Below, piece by piece: positions 9,663-21,186 of a stretch of 64,000 nucleotides of DNA. The stretch lies in assembly GCA_015039465.1 (NCBI GenBank), contig MU130381.1, positions 855,108 through 919,107 of the forward strand. Reading direction: 5' to 3'. The translations under genes were made by a program, and so were the position numbers. The notes under the pieces are model-generated. The model had not been told where the DNA came from and did no database searches. It was given only the letters and a program-made list of their open reading frames with translations. How positions within the stretch are numbered: position 1 is the first letter of the stretch; each line of letters starts with the position of its first letter. The DNA comes from Phlegmacium glaucopus. Taxonomy: Eukaryota; Basidiomycota; Agaricomycetes; Agaricales; Cortinariaceae.

Positions 9663-10923
9663 CCATTTACATCTATTTGAGTGTCACTACACATCAGACA
9701 GAACAGATGACAGAAAGATGTAGGGGTATAGTAATGTAGGTGGTGAACCGGTTGACTGTTACATGGCAGGTTTGTGTAGGTATAATTGACCAAAAGAAAC
9801 AAAGACAAGAGCCACTGTGGCAGAATAACCGAATCTAATGGTATATATCCTGCATTTCATCTATATAGGGATTTGCATGACCTACCAACACAAGGAGTCA
9901 GAGGTTGAGCAACCAAATAACCAAGCAATGGCTGTCACCTTTGATGCCAAAAATCATCATCATTACTGCCTCAACTCGCTCCTTCCCTCCCAGTAAAGGG
10001 TCATGTGCTTTTTCCAACAGCAATCAAAATTCTGGGTCAGTTAGACTAGTGTCATCATAGGCTACCTCGGGGGAATCAACTGTAGAATACCCCTTTCCAG
10101 CTGCTAGTATATTTTGAGGAATTGATATAAGTGTCTTCTTGTGATGAAGTGGTAGCTGAGAATGTGATGCTGATAGGGCCACTTTATCATAGTTATGGGG
10201 GATGAAAAATATCTCAGCCGTAAGTTCTATGATTGAATTGGTGAGCTGCATGATTTGAGGTGTTTCAGTGGGAGTCATCTGCAAGAAGTCCCTTAATTTT
10301 CAATGGGTGTTGATGGCCATCGCAAGGGAAGAGAAGGGAGCAGCATTAAACATATCACGCACATCAGCAGCACTGAAGGGAGGGAGGGAGACATTCTCAT
10401 CTGTCATTGAATAAAGATGGTTGTCACCTGCTAACCAAAATGTCCACTTTGGGGTGACCAGTGCGGATCTGCCTCTCGGCTGTATAGGAGTGTAGAAATG
10501 TCAGTCTTGCAAAATTGCAAGTGGCAGTCCACCAGGGAGTAATGCCTGTGGATGAAGAAGGACAACATCCCAATGTGGACAGTGAAATGGGGCCTTTGAT
10601 ACCTGAGGAATAGGGCAATGCTTATAAATTGGGCTAGAGATAAAGCTGGGACGTACATTGAGTGGGTGCAGCCTCTTATGTTCCAGTGAGCGATTCACCT
10701 GTTTCTGCCATTCTTTGTTGGATGCTCATAAAGCATCAAGCATGGCAGCAATGTCACTATTGGATGGTACTATGCAGTATGTCCCATATAGATCCCACTG
10801 AGTATGGAGGCTTGATTCTACTGAAATGGCCATTAGAAATTTAGAATTCTACTGGTGGCTCTGAAATGTTGACTGACAAAGAATGGCATTGTTGATACCA
10901 TCTAGGAGAAGGTGACTAAGCAA
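9663..10923. other. Palindrome loop (spacer)
   Basis: This 1.26 kb is single-copy in the window and joins the two arms. On the minus strand, 10024-10660 keeps broken open frames separated by stops (for example LTNSIIELTAEIFFIPHNYD at about 10160-10240) that look like one decayed coding sequence. I do not recognise the family. No transposase or tRNA was seen. Confidence 0.6.
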
Positions 10924-11095
10924 ACCCACCACTCTTTTCCATATACACACACAAATATTTGTTTTGGAAAGGAATGACTATGGTGGCATCATCCTCAAGC
11001 TCCCATCTAGACAATTGGGAAGGTACTAAACCTCATCTTCATGCAATTTCTTGATGTGGACCTGACCCCAAGTGAATCCAGCTCTAACTTCCTAA
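10924..11095 (-). pseudogene. Captured hydantoinase exon, mirror copy
   Basis: Mirror of 9471-9642, with the same CpG losses and the same extra base. It is truncated at the arm/loop boundary, so the last ~20 bp of the captured homology are absent. Confidence 0.88.
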
Positions 11096-11389
11096 ATCAC
11101 ATATGTTATCCCACTCTGCCTGCCAAAGATGGAAGAGCGAAGTGCCATAATGTACTGTCATATCCCCAGCAGTGGACTGAGCTGACACTGGGATATTGTC
11201 CGTGATTGACCGATGAGCTGAGGCCTCTCAGAAGATCAGGTGGATTAGTAAATTATGAGTGAATCTTGGGCTTGGGGTTGGGGGGGGCAGAAATTGCTGT
11301 GGCTGATTGGTTGGGTGGGCATGTGCCCAAAATGGCATATTGGTTCTGCTTTTCTTTGGGTGAATGCCTGGAATTTGATTCCAGCTGGT

Positions 11390-12430
11390 TGTTCAGGTGG
11401 GCAGCCAAATTGCAGAAATAATGATAATTGTTGGGCATTCAGGCAAATGCCTGAATGGCAGAGAAATAATTAGTACTGGCTGGTGGTCCAGATGGGCAGC
11501 TGAATTGCAGATTAAATGAATGTTTATGCCCTTGGGAAAATGCCCAAATGTAAGAGAAAATTTTAGCACTGGCTGGTTGTTTGGGTGGATAGCCAAGTTG
11601 CGGAACAAATGTGGGCCTTTGGGTGAATGACTGAATATCACAGAAATAATTAATACCAGCTTATTGTTGGGGTGAGTAGCTGAACTGCAGAAAAAATAGC
11701 AATGTTTTGGCCTTTGGGCAAATGCCCGAATGGCAAAGAAATAAGTACTACCGGATGGTTGTTTGGGTGGGTAGCCAAATTACAGAGCAAATTTCATTGT
11801 TTGGGCCCTCAGGTGAATGCCCAAATGGGAGAAAAATATTTAGTACCAGCTGGGTGTTTGGGTGGGTAGCCAAATTTCAGAACAAATTTCATTGTTTGGG
11901 CCCTTGGGCAAATGCCCAAATGGCATAGAAATAAGTACTACCAGATGGTTGTTCGGGTGGGTAGCCAAATTGCAGAGCAAATTTCATTGTTTGGGCCCTC
12001 GGGCGAATGCCCAAATGGCAGAGAAATATTTAGTACCAGCTGGGTGTTTGGGTGGATAGCCGACTTGAAGAGCAAATTTGGGTTTTTGGGCAAATGACCA
12101 AATGTCAGAAAAATAATTAATACCATATTGCTTGGGTGAGTAGCCAAAATGCAGAATAAATGACTATGTTTTGGCCTTCTGGCAAATGCCTGAATGGCAG
12201 ACAAATAATTACTGCCTGCTGGTTGTTTGGGTGGGTAGGTGAATTGCAGATTAAATGAATGTTTGGGCCTTTGGGCAAATGACTGAATGTCAGAGAAATA
12301 AGTACTACTGGCTGGTCGTTCGGGTGGGCAGCAGAATTGCAGGCCAAATGACAATGTTTGAGCTGAATGTCAGAGAAATTATTAGTACTAGCTTATCACT
12401 TGGCTGAGTAGCCAAATTGCAGACAAAATG
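11390..12430 (+). repeat. Tandem ~95 bp repeats, mirror copy
   Basis: Landmark AGTAC in successive units falls at 11744, 11842, 11934 and 12032, that is spacings of 98, 92 and 98 bp. This shows the alternating two-unit (~190 bp) structure. It is identical in the other arm. Confidence 0.85.
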
Positions 12431-13620
12431 TCAAAAATATGACCAGCTGATTCTTTGGGGGGACAACCCAAGTTGCAGTTATATTTTGGTCTCTTTTTAA
12501 AAACTTATATTGCAGACTGTGAAGGTCCCAAAGAGGGTAAGTGATATTTTTCCAGATCAATATGTTTGCCAATGTCAATGTCAAATTTTGCCTCAAGGTC
12601 AGCATGTAACATCAGGCAAATCTCACTGCCAAGATCGGCACATATGCTGACCAATACTGGAAAAAGATAAAGGGGTGGGAACACATCCTCCCACATAGAG
12701 TATCTTTCTACAATATGCAGCTGATTTTGTACATATATTGTGCCCTAGGAAGTTGGGTGATACCCAGAACACACATGCAGAACCGGCCAGAATTTGGGTG
12801 GTCAGTGTTCACCCAAACATCCAGCCAGTATTTTGTACACTTCAGGTGGTCCACCCAAACACAATGTGTCACTCGCTATTTAAGGTAAGGGAAGAGAGTG
12901 GAATTCAGGGACAAGAAAAAACTAATTCACCCAGACCTGGCGATAACCCACAAGGGGTTGTTCAACCACACCGATGAGTGATGGTGCATCAGAATAGGCT
13001 AAGTTCAGATAAGGCCTTGCCATTTAAGGGTGTGTACGGCCTGGCCCATGCATACAAGACTTTGATATCGGCCTCAGCCAGTGAATACCAATGGCCTGCC
13101 AAGCTAAAACTCGGTCACAATGTTAAGGCATATTAGGGCTATGACTCTGTGAAATTTTCTGTGGTTACAAACACTGGTGCACTCTAAATGCAAATAATTC
13201 AAACTTCACTGGTCACTAACCTATCCGACAACATTGCAATGGTTGGTGTGTACTTATCACCCCCATGCTAGACTATGTGATAAAGGAGAGTTCTCATAAG
13301 CCTCTTGCATACTTTATTAATCCCAACACAGGTTATATGGACCTTTATTTTAATCCTGCCACACCCTGTGCTTATTGACAATGTACACAATGATGAGCAC
13401 AAAGACAGTCATTTTTTGCTGGACAATGGGCATGGGCAAGATCTTAGACGTTGATGGTTTGGATTACACTCGTTCCAGAAGCTGCTAGACAGACAGATAA
13501 AATGTGTTGAATGAAAAGTGACCAAAGGGCAACATAGTTTTGTATTGCAACTGTAGAGAGTCCTCCAAAACACATCATTTTAATAATTCTCACTTTGCAC
13601 CAAATCCTCCTTACAAAAGA

Positions 13621-13911
13621 TGGCTGGGAAGGACATTTTATTGAAGAGGATATGATTTAATATATGCTGATAGGAGAAAGAGGGGGAGGAAGTATGTGGG
13701 TGGAACCCAGGGAGCTATTTTGTGGGTTTTGAGGGTGTTTGTGTACATTGACATATACACTTTTATCAAACTTTGGTCAGCTGATTTGATAGACATGCCT
13801 GGTTGGGAAGCACATTATATTGAAGAGAATATGCCTTAATATATGCTGACAGCAGACCAAGGGGGTGGAAGCATGTGGATCCCAGGGAGCTATTTTGTAG
13901 GTTTTGAGGGG
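13621..13911 (-). repeat. Mirror of the two ~120 bp direct repeats
   Basis: Mirror copy of the repeats at 6655-6945, with AGCATATATTAA-type and GGAGCTATTTTGT blocks repeated about 176 bp apart. Confidence 0.7.
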
Positions 13912-14011
13912 ATGATTCGATCGGTGTCCCTGTTCATTCAGCCATCTCTTAAAGAATTGCTGGTCCATACATGAGGTGTCTATTTGCCAGTTTGATCTTC
14001 CCTCTGCCTAG

Positions 14012-14451
14012 TGTTGGATCAGTTCCACCTGTCGAATAACAAACCGTATGGAATCACAATTATGCATCTTTATTATTTTCTCCTCCTATCTATTATTTAT
14101 TCCGAGCCCCTCTTTACTATTTATATTCTGCCTTGTATGACCGTCGTACAAACCCGTCACTCTCCGGGAATGGAGAAGTTCTTACTTATATTGTTTACTT
14201 ATTGTAGTTGTACCTCAGTCTATCTTTTCAAGACTGAGGTCAGTATCTATCCTTTTTTACTTTACCACAAAGACTCATAAAGTAGTAGCTTTATCTGTTC
14301 TATAGGTATAGCTAACAATAACATAGTCTATCTTTTTGAGACTGAGCTTTATCTGTTCTATACCACCAACTTAAGCTAACTGCTTTTACAACATCATACA
14401 ACTTAGCCTGCTCTGCAAGAATATCAATCAATACAATTAACTTTTGCAACA
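14012..14451 (+). mobile_element. Candidate solo LTR, mirror copy
   Basis: Mirror of 6115-6554. In this orientation it reads TGTTGGATCAG ... TTTTGCAACA. The flanks CCTAG and AGGTT are not a target duplication. Confidence 0.45.
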
Positions 14452-14580
14452 AGGTTTTGACTGGGCCTGACCAGGATGTAATGGGAATTGGTGTCAAGCC
14501 CTGGGATGCCCAATATCCAAACCTTCCTCAGAAAATAAATAGCGAGTGACACATTATGTTTGGGTGGACCACCTGAGGTG

Positions 14581-15089
14581 TGTTAGGGGACACCTGATTT
14601 TCGACCAAACCACCAACTCCCAATCAGGCCCAAACCCTACCCCAGTCCTGACTCTGAACCAACTCCCAAGTCTACTTCAGAATCAAGACCTGACCATGAC
14701 TCGGTACGTTCCACCTCACCGACAAAATTGACCTGAACCCAAATTGACCAATTCAACTCCGGAATCACAATTGGTCCGTGTCCAACTCCCAAATCACAAT
14801 TGGTCCTGGTCCAACTCCCAAATATCAATTGGTCCAACTCCCAATCCAATTTCAACTTCTTATTTTATTATTTCATTTTATCTTCACATGACACCATTTT
14901 TATTATTTTTATGATCATATCATTTCTTTATTTATTTACATATCTCTGTTATGTCCATATTAGTACTTAAATACCCCACCATCCTAGCAGCTGATTTTTG
15001 GTTATGTTTGGCCCCGATCTGAACTCCAAAACATTTAGATGAACTCCCAATCCTGATTGGGACCCAGCCAACTTTCAGTTGCCCTAACA
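14581..15089 (+). mobile_element. Solo Gypsy LTR in right arm
   Basis: A 509 bp LTR, TGTTAGGGGACACCTG ... CAGTTGCCCTAACA, flanked on both sides by AGGTG (14576-14580 and 15090-15094). Internal block ATGTCCATATTAGTACTTAA is shared with the Gypsy LTRs at 51570 and 58582. The same insertion is in both arms, so it happened before the arms were duplicated or was spread by gene conversion. Confidence 0.9.
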
Positions 15090-15777
15090 AGGTGTACAAA
15101 ATACTGGCTGGACATTCAGGTGACCACCGCCCAAATTCTGGCTGGTTCTGCATGTGTGATTCTGGGTATCACCCAACTTCCTAGGGCACAATAGATTTAC
15201 AAAATTGGCTGCATATTGTAGAAAAATACTCTATGCATGAGGATGTGTTCCCACCCATTTATCTTTTCCAGTATTGGTCAGCATATGTGCCGATCTTGGC
15301 AGTGTTTGCCCAAGGGCATAAACATTCATTTAATCTGCAATTCGGCTACCCATCTGCCAGACCACCAGCCAGTACTAGTTATTTTCTGCCATTTGGGCAT
15401 TTGCCTGAAGGCCCAACAATTATCATTCTTTCTGCAATTCAGCTGCCCACCTGAACAAACAGCTGGAATCAAATTCCAGGCATTCACCTGAAGCCACAAA
15501 GAAAGCAGAACCAATATGCCATTTCAGGTGCATGCCCACCTGACCAATCAGCCACAGCAATTTCTCTGCAATTCCGGCCCCCCCCCCCCAAGCCAACCCC
15601 AAGCCCAAGATTCACTCATAATTTACTAATCCACCCGACCTTCTGAGGGGCATCAGCTCATTGGTCAATCACAGACGATATCCCAGTGTCAGCTCAGTCC
15701 GCTGCTGGTGCTATGATGGTACATTATGGCACTTCGCTCTTCTGTCTTTGACTCACTATTCTAACTATACTGGCTGC

Positions 15778-15814
15778 TCTACCGATACGGCACTTTGCCG
15801 TACCGTACCCGTAC
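15778..15814 (+). other. Left flank of the MITE host site, with 8 bp target duplication
   Basis: A short GC-rich stretch with TGCCGTACCGTACCCG ends in the target duplication ACCCGTAC (15807-15814). After removing the MITE it joins 16438 onward, where CACGGTACGGTGCCCG forms an imperfect inverted partner. This hints at an older small hairpin element whose right part runs to about 16530. Confidence 0.5.
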
Positions 15815-16429
15815 TAGGGTTACCAAAGTTCAGTTCAGTTCAGTTCTTCACCTCCTCAGCCTGAACTGAACTGAACTGTTTGCATATGGTCCTGAACTGA
15901 ACTGAACCATTTAAGAACTGGTTCGAACTGAACTGAACTGAAGAACCATTATAAAATCTGGAATTTTGCCTTTTTCTGAAAATTTATTGTACAAAGACCT
16001 TCCTTAGCCCTTAGCCACTTGATTTCCACTCATATATGATCTCAGAACTCCTTTAGAACACAGAAAACCATTGATTTATATTTATTTTCCTAAATAGGCA
16101 GTATTAATCTATGCTGACATAATAACATCACATACTAAGTCTGGCTGTTACCTCCTTCCTTAGCCATTATTTCATGCTCAACAGGACTGCCAAACCATTC
16201 CAATGTTCATAAATTACTGAAGGATCACTTTCCAAATAATGTTAAGTCAAAAGAAGAGAATTGCCTGGCCTTCTAGGACCTAACAGTTCAGCAGTTCAGT
16301 TCAGTTCGAACTGCATGAACCATAAATCTCTAAATGCCTGAACCTGAACTGAACTGAACTGAATTATCAGTTCAGTTCAGTTCAGTTCAGGTTCATGAGT
16401 CAGTTCTGAACTGAACTTTGGTAACCCTA
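15815..16429 (+). mobile_element. hAT-like MITE, 615 bp, 8 bp TSD
   Basis: The ends are perfect terminal inverted repeats beginning TAGGGTTACCAAAGTTCAG. They continue as TTCAG-rich subterminal arrays (TTCAGTTCAGTTCAG) that make the whole element able to fold back. The target duplication ACCCGTAC is exact at 15807-15814 and 16430-16437. An 8 bp duplication with TAGGG-type ends fits the hAT superfamily. There is no coding capacity, so it must have been mobilised in trans. Confidence 0.92.
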
Positions 16430-16437
16430 ACCCGTAC

Positions 16438-16665
16438 TGAGAAATACTGCTCCAGAAGGCTCACGGTACGGTGCCCGTAGCCAACATATGGCAGCCATAA
16501 GCCGTATATACGGTTACGGTGCGCAGCCCTACAGGCTAGTAGAACACACTTTGTGTGTTCTTACGCAACTAACTTGCACAGCCGCTTACACAGCTTAACC
16601 GTAAATTTACACAATCAACTGCCTATTTATTCAGTCAGAGTACTGTAAGTCGCAACGCAAAGACC
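16438..16665. other. Intervening sequence between MITE and duplication copy 2
   Basis: The first ~90 bp are GC-rich and self-complementary (ACGGTACGG, GTATATACGG). The rest (about 16530-16665) is ordinary sequence with no gene recognised. Confidence 0.4.
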
Positions 16666-19600
16666 AAGGATTGTGAATGCATAGAAGTAGGTTACATAAT
16701 TATTATTGATTGAAGGTAGCTAATATAATTAGCATCGACTCGTTTAAACTTGTTTATGTCTTGGTTAGGTATGTACGATGTACATATCTCGCGTTTCTAT
16801 TATAACTTCGTTAGTAGCCATCGACTGTGCCGCCCTGGGAAGCTGTGAACTACCAGTCGACGCGTCGCGTCCTTCTGACTGTTTCTATGACGCGTTACAC
16901 TGGCAGGCCCCCAAAGTCTAGTGAAAACGATATTGCTACTTGGGGGTCACCCCTCTTGAACCTACTGACATCGATTGGGCCACGGATCTTCCAGCAGGAA
17001 ATGCTTTCTTCGAATGGCTTGCTGATCAACTCCACCATTGGAGTATTCCGAATCCAAACCTTGAACAGAATGTAAGGCAACGTTGTCGATGATAATGAAG
17101 AGAAAATAGAGATAACAATGCGTACTGCATTGCGAGATGTGGCGCTTGAGAAAGATGAGGTCTTGATGTTCGTATCTTCTGATTCTACTCAATTTCTCTC
17201 CCAACTTGAATCGTTGAATGTACTCATAGACTAAGCCATGAAAGCTTATCGTGCGATTCCCCCAATGATATATCGGACTCAGATTATTTGCCGCTGTCGC
17301 GATTGAAGTGCGTTCCAATTGCCTCACACAAGTTTAAGATTTATGACGGGATGTCTATCAGGCAACAAGCAGGTTACACGAAACGGAACTTCTGAAGCGA
17401 GAGACGGACCTTCTGTCAACCAGATTGGTTTTGACTAAGTATACGTCGTGTTTTTTGGTATGTACAATCGGATGAATATTGAAGTATTCTGTAGGAAAGC
17501 CTCGCAGAAACTCACGCAGGCGATCAAATCCCTGCAACGAACCCTTGAGAGGTGGAATCAGACACAAGTAATACTGAAGAAAGGGTCAGAGCTCTCTGTC
17601 AACGTACGCGACTTATTATTGCTGACAGTCACCTAAACACAGATCTCTTCTAGGCGGACACGACTATCGCGACGACACTGACGAATGCAAAGGCACTTGT
17701 CCACACTCTCAATATTTCCTACCCTGATGACGAGACAAGCGGTGTGGAAAGATCTGGTGACTAATCTACACATTCAATTTTGGTGGAATCTCAACCAAAC
17801 CCTAGACTTAGCAGATCATATCCCGAATGACGACCATGATAAAAATGTCAGTAATGAACATGCTCGTTCTTCTCTTGCTCGAGCACAGACCTCATTAACA
17901 GCCATAATTACCGACCTTCGGGAACACACCGAAAGACTTTCACTTATTCGTAAAGAGGAAGCCTTCAAGAACGAAGATATACAAATGGAAGCAGATCGTT
18001 TGAAGGCAGCATTCAAATCATATTCTCACTAAGAACCCGGAATTGGAAGATATTTGCGCTTTATTGGAGTGTGAAGCAACTTCGAGAGAGCGAGGCGCGG
18101 CACCGACAGACTTCCTACCAAATATCCTTCAAAAACTTGATGAACAAGACGATGATTCGGAGGTCGTCGGCACTCGACGTGGATGTTGAAAAAAGTCACG
18201 CACGTTGTCTTGACCAAATTGCGATACTTCAGACGTATGAGAGTGGGTTGAACCAAGTATTTATTTTTTATTCATAATCGGTCTACAAAAAGCTTTGATA
18301 AATACTCCTTCTGTGTTAGGCGCTAAGGTCTCTTCATGTTGTGCTCGCTCCTCTAGAGCGGCTACACACAAGTCTCGCAAAAGTGTGGCATTGCATTCAA
18401 GAAGCAGAGGCACTTCTAGAAGCCTTTGGGGACGAGTTGGAAGATATAGATATGAGCTTCGTAAATGAGAGCCTCAGCACCAAAAACGATTCACATAAGG
18501 TGCAAAGTAAAGAACCTGGTAATAATGGTTTGGTTTTTTTCAACAATTTCTTGTCTTCTTGACCTGACATACAACTACAGATCCATCTTCTGTTATCTCA
18601 CTTCATGAAGATATCCTGACAGAACATCTCGCACGAAATAAACGCTTAGCCGTCATGGAAACATTAGAGAAAGCTTGGATTGAAGTACTCATCCGTGAAT
18701 ATTCTGCAAGGTACCTACTTCGCAACTCTTCCTTACAAATTGTCAGTGACACCAACTGAGTCGTTCCCTTGCAGGCCAATACAGCCTTCCTTGCCCAAGA
18801 TCTACGCAAATTCACCTCTGACGACTTCTGCACCATTTGCTTTTCCCACTCAACTTCAAGAAATCGAGGCCCAGGCGAGGGACAGAGCTATGAGGCTGGA
18901 GAGTCTTATGAGGAAACTAAAAGTAGAAGTGCACGAAACGTTTACAAAGAATGGCCCCACTGCGAAACGGCTGGACTCATTTGTTGAACGGTGGTGTGGG
19001 TCCATGCCGAAATAAAGACAAATGTTGTTAGTTGGGAGAGCTGTACTAAGGCTTGTACTTAGCTATATATAGCACATGAGGTCCAGTAATATCTATCCAA
19101 AGGTGTCAATCCGCAACCTGGAAGAGCAATTGGAAAGTATCTTCCATGATTGGCAACTCTAAATCCTCTGCTGATTTCAACTTCCTACGCCCTGGCCGCT
19201 CTGCAATCAAAATGTTAGGCTTTGCAGACACAATATTAGATTCTAGAAAACCTACGCATGCGCTGCTTTTTCCTCCATGCCCACCTCTTGAAGTTTCGTG
19301 GGGGATCTTCTAACCACTGTTCAAACTTAGCAGCTAAAGGGGGATCTTCTACGCGGCTTAATTGCATTACCCTCTGACCCCATCGTCGAAATTCTATTTC
19401 GTCCCCAAGAATAGCATAGCACATGGCAATCTCCTCCATAAACAAATTCTGTAAGCCCTGTAAGCCCTCCTTGTCTATAAGCGCCAAAGCCTCTAGATGG
19501 GCAGAAATAACCAAATCATCCGGTCTACAAAGATCTGTGCTCCATTTAAGATATCCTGGATGGGTAAATATCCATTCAACAAGCAGCGCCCGATTGTTAT

Positions 19601-19743
19601 CAGAGGCTGCGATCTGCGCGAGTTCCTCTGAACTGAAGGGAGGGTCTTTGTTTGATGTAGAATCGTCGTCGTTGTTATCGTCTGAGCAGTGGTGTACATC
19701 GCACCACGGACAATCGCAAGAAAATCGATAGTTTTTAAGAAGA
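16666..19743 (+). repeat. 3.1 kb direct segmental duplication, copy 2
   Basis: Homologous to 1668-4783 in the same orientation, with scattered substitutions and indels. Copy 2 continues without a break into the rest of the SET gene, so copy 2 holds the original downstream context. Copy 1 was cut by the palindrome. Confidence 0.9.
16887..19015 (+). pseudogene. HAUS3-like augmin subunit, copy B (broken)
   Basis: Paralogue of 1887-4057. The N-terminal frame is lost by a 4 bp insertion right after the start (about 16896) and another base near 16950. The middle exon (LVTNLHIQFWWNLNQTLDLA) is open here where copy A is damaged. The frame breaks again at about 18020, where 20 bp present in copy A (around 3028) are missing. 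The C-terminal exon (ERWCGSMPK, stop at 19013) matches copy A. Both copies also carry an in-frame TAA at the same place (17762-17764 here, 2789-2791 in A), so that break may predate the duplication or reflect a splice pattern I have not solved. Neither copy alone appears able to encode a full protein. Confidence 0.55.
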
Positions 19744-20594
19744 GTCGCGACGCGACTAGCACGTGGGAGAACGGGATCTATGTAAGTTTTGAGTATCTCT
19801 TCTCCGGTTCGAATGGGACGAAGGGCGTATAACGACGCCGATAGAGTAGCGAGATTCCATTGTATGGCAGCATTCGGTCCACAACTAGATGTATAGAAAC
19901 AGACCGTGTTATGATATGGAAGAAGGATGAAATCAAGGAAGAGGCTCTACCTATGATTACAGCGATTGAGGAGAGGATATACCCCTCCATAAAGTTTCGC
20001 ATCGGGTCCATCGTTCGCCATTGACTTTGGAAATTCCAATTGTAAGGCTAGAGCATTCGTTCGAACGATGCCCTCTACAGGGCTTGGACATTCTTTTATC
20101 GTGCGGCTATTTGCCATCGCCATAAGTTCAGCCCTTCTCCTATCAGGAAGTTGAAGTCCAATTTCGTTATAGGCTTCCTCTGGGAGAGACGCGGCGGGGA
20201 GGATGAGAGCTGGGTGTTCGATTGCGATAAGTTCTCCAGCTGGGATATCTCGAGTTGCGAACATCCCAAAGCCTTTATGAGGTGTTGGTAGAACGCAGTA
20301 ACTGATGCTCTGTACCAGATTTTGAGCAAAGGACAAGTCCGGTAGAAGAGGAATGAGAGATGGATTGAGAAGACATGATATTACAGTCTTTTCTTCATTG
20401 GTGAAGGAAGAAGTAAGTACGACGGTGTGCAAGACGTAGGTTTGGTTCCCTGATGTCCAAGTCTGGGATACCATTCTATGGTAAACTGATAAAATCAGTG
20501 ATGAGTGTATGTATAACATCTGTAGCGCCGGACGGACGGCATGATCCGTTGATCCGGAAAGACGGCAGGCTTCTCCACAAGCGCTGTCGTCCAT
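19106..20594 (-). CDS. SET-domain protein (putative lysine methyltransferase)
   Basis: Exon 1 starts at 20594 and holds the SET N-terminal motif (HKGFGMFATRDIPAGELI). An intron at about 19887-19951 splits the substrate/cofactor motif, and splicing joins NRCNH to SCGPNA, the classic NHSCxPN signature. LRPIRTGEEIL and the cysteine cluster FSCDCPWC (post-SET zinc site) follow. The C-terminal part is helical. A further intron with donor GTAGGT near 19260 probably leads to a last exon ending at 19106. Such proteins transfer methyl groups from S-adenosylmethionine to lysines, but the substrate cannot be told from sequence. There is no MYND finger. The N-terminal ~70 residues are not conserved as far as I know, so the true start may be internal. 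A truncated relative lies at 4146-4783. Confidence 0.82.
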
Positions 20595-21186
20595 AACATG
20601 ATGGCATCCTTTCTGAACTTAGCCTACTTCGCTCGCTTGTGATGTTCGGGATGCCGATTCCGTTGTCATTGAATCATTCATTTTCTCGACTTCGGTTAGG
20701 GCTTCTGCCTTCTGCAAGGAAATCCAAACTGGTACCTAATACCCCTTGGATTCCTTGGAATCAAGGTACCCGCAGAAAAATCGAAGACGTGCAATGGAAG
20801 ATGACTACGCGCAAATGTTGTAGTCCTTTTCCAAGCCCACATCCTTTACAATGTCGAGGACGTGTCCCCAAATTGTTCTCTTGGCAGGGATCATGTAGCA
20901 ACAATGGTGTAAAATATATGTAAGTCAAAGTCAAACTGACAGTCCAGTAGTGGCATTACCGCATCACCGTGATCACCAAATACCCTGACACGCACAATTT
21001 CACCTAGGGCCTAACTAATCATGAAATTACCGATCAAACCATTTCAACTTCCCTGGTATTTACTTCAACACAAACAGCTCAGTATAATTGCCAATAACCT
21101 AAAGAGAGTGGCGTCTCTACTCACGGAACGCTTCTCTCGCTGGAGACAATCGTTTCGAACTCTCACTGCAACTACAGTTCTTACCC
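20595..21186. other. Intergenic, no gene recognised
   Basis: Divergent promoter region between the minus-strand SET gene and the plus-strand membrane protein. Short open frames at 20639-20923 and 21021-21269 show no family resemblance. Confidence 0.5.

Larger units (their letters stand above)
11106..15765 (-). mobile_element. Foldback-type element, copy 2
   Basis: Mirror copy of the foldback-type element at 4800-9460, with the same internal order: multi-unit terminus (11106-12882), centre (12883-14533) and terminus with an LTR insertion (14534-15765). Confidence 0.75.
10924..15777 (-). repeat. Right arm of 11 kb palindrome
   Basis: This is the reverse complement of 4788-9642, 4854 bp. The inner edge lies inside the captured exon (ACCCACCACTCTTTTCC), so the right arm ends about 20 bp short of the homology that the left side retains. 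The outer edge at 15777 is followed directly by unrelated sequence that hosts a MITE. Confidence 0.97.

Noticed and set aside
4788..15777. CRISPR-like or telomeric array in the GGGTGGG-rich repeats
   Set aside because: Units are ~95 bp with no spacer structure and the genome is eukaryotic; the G-rich part is not a short telomere repeat.
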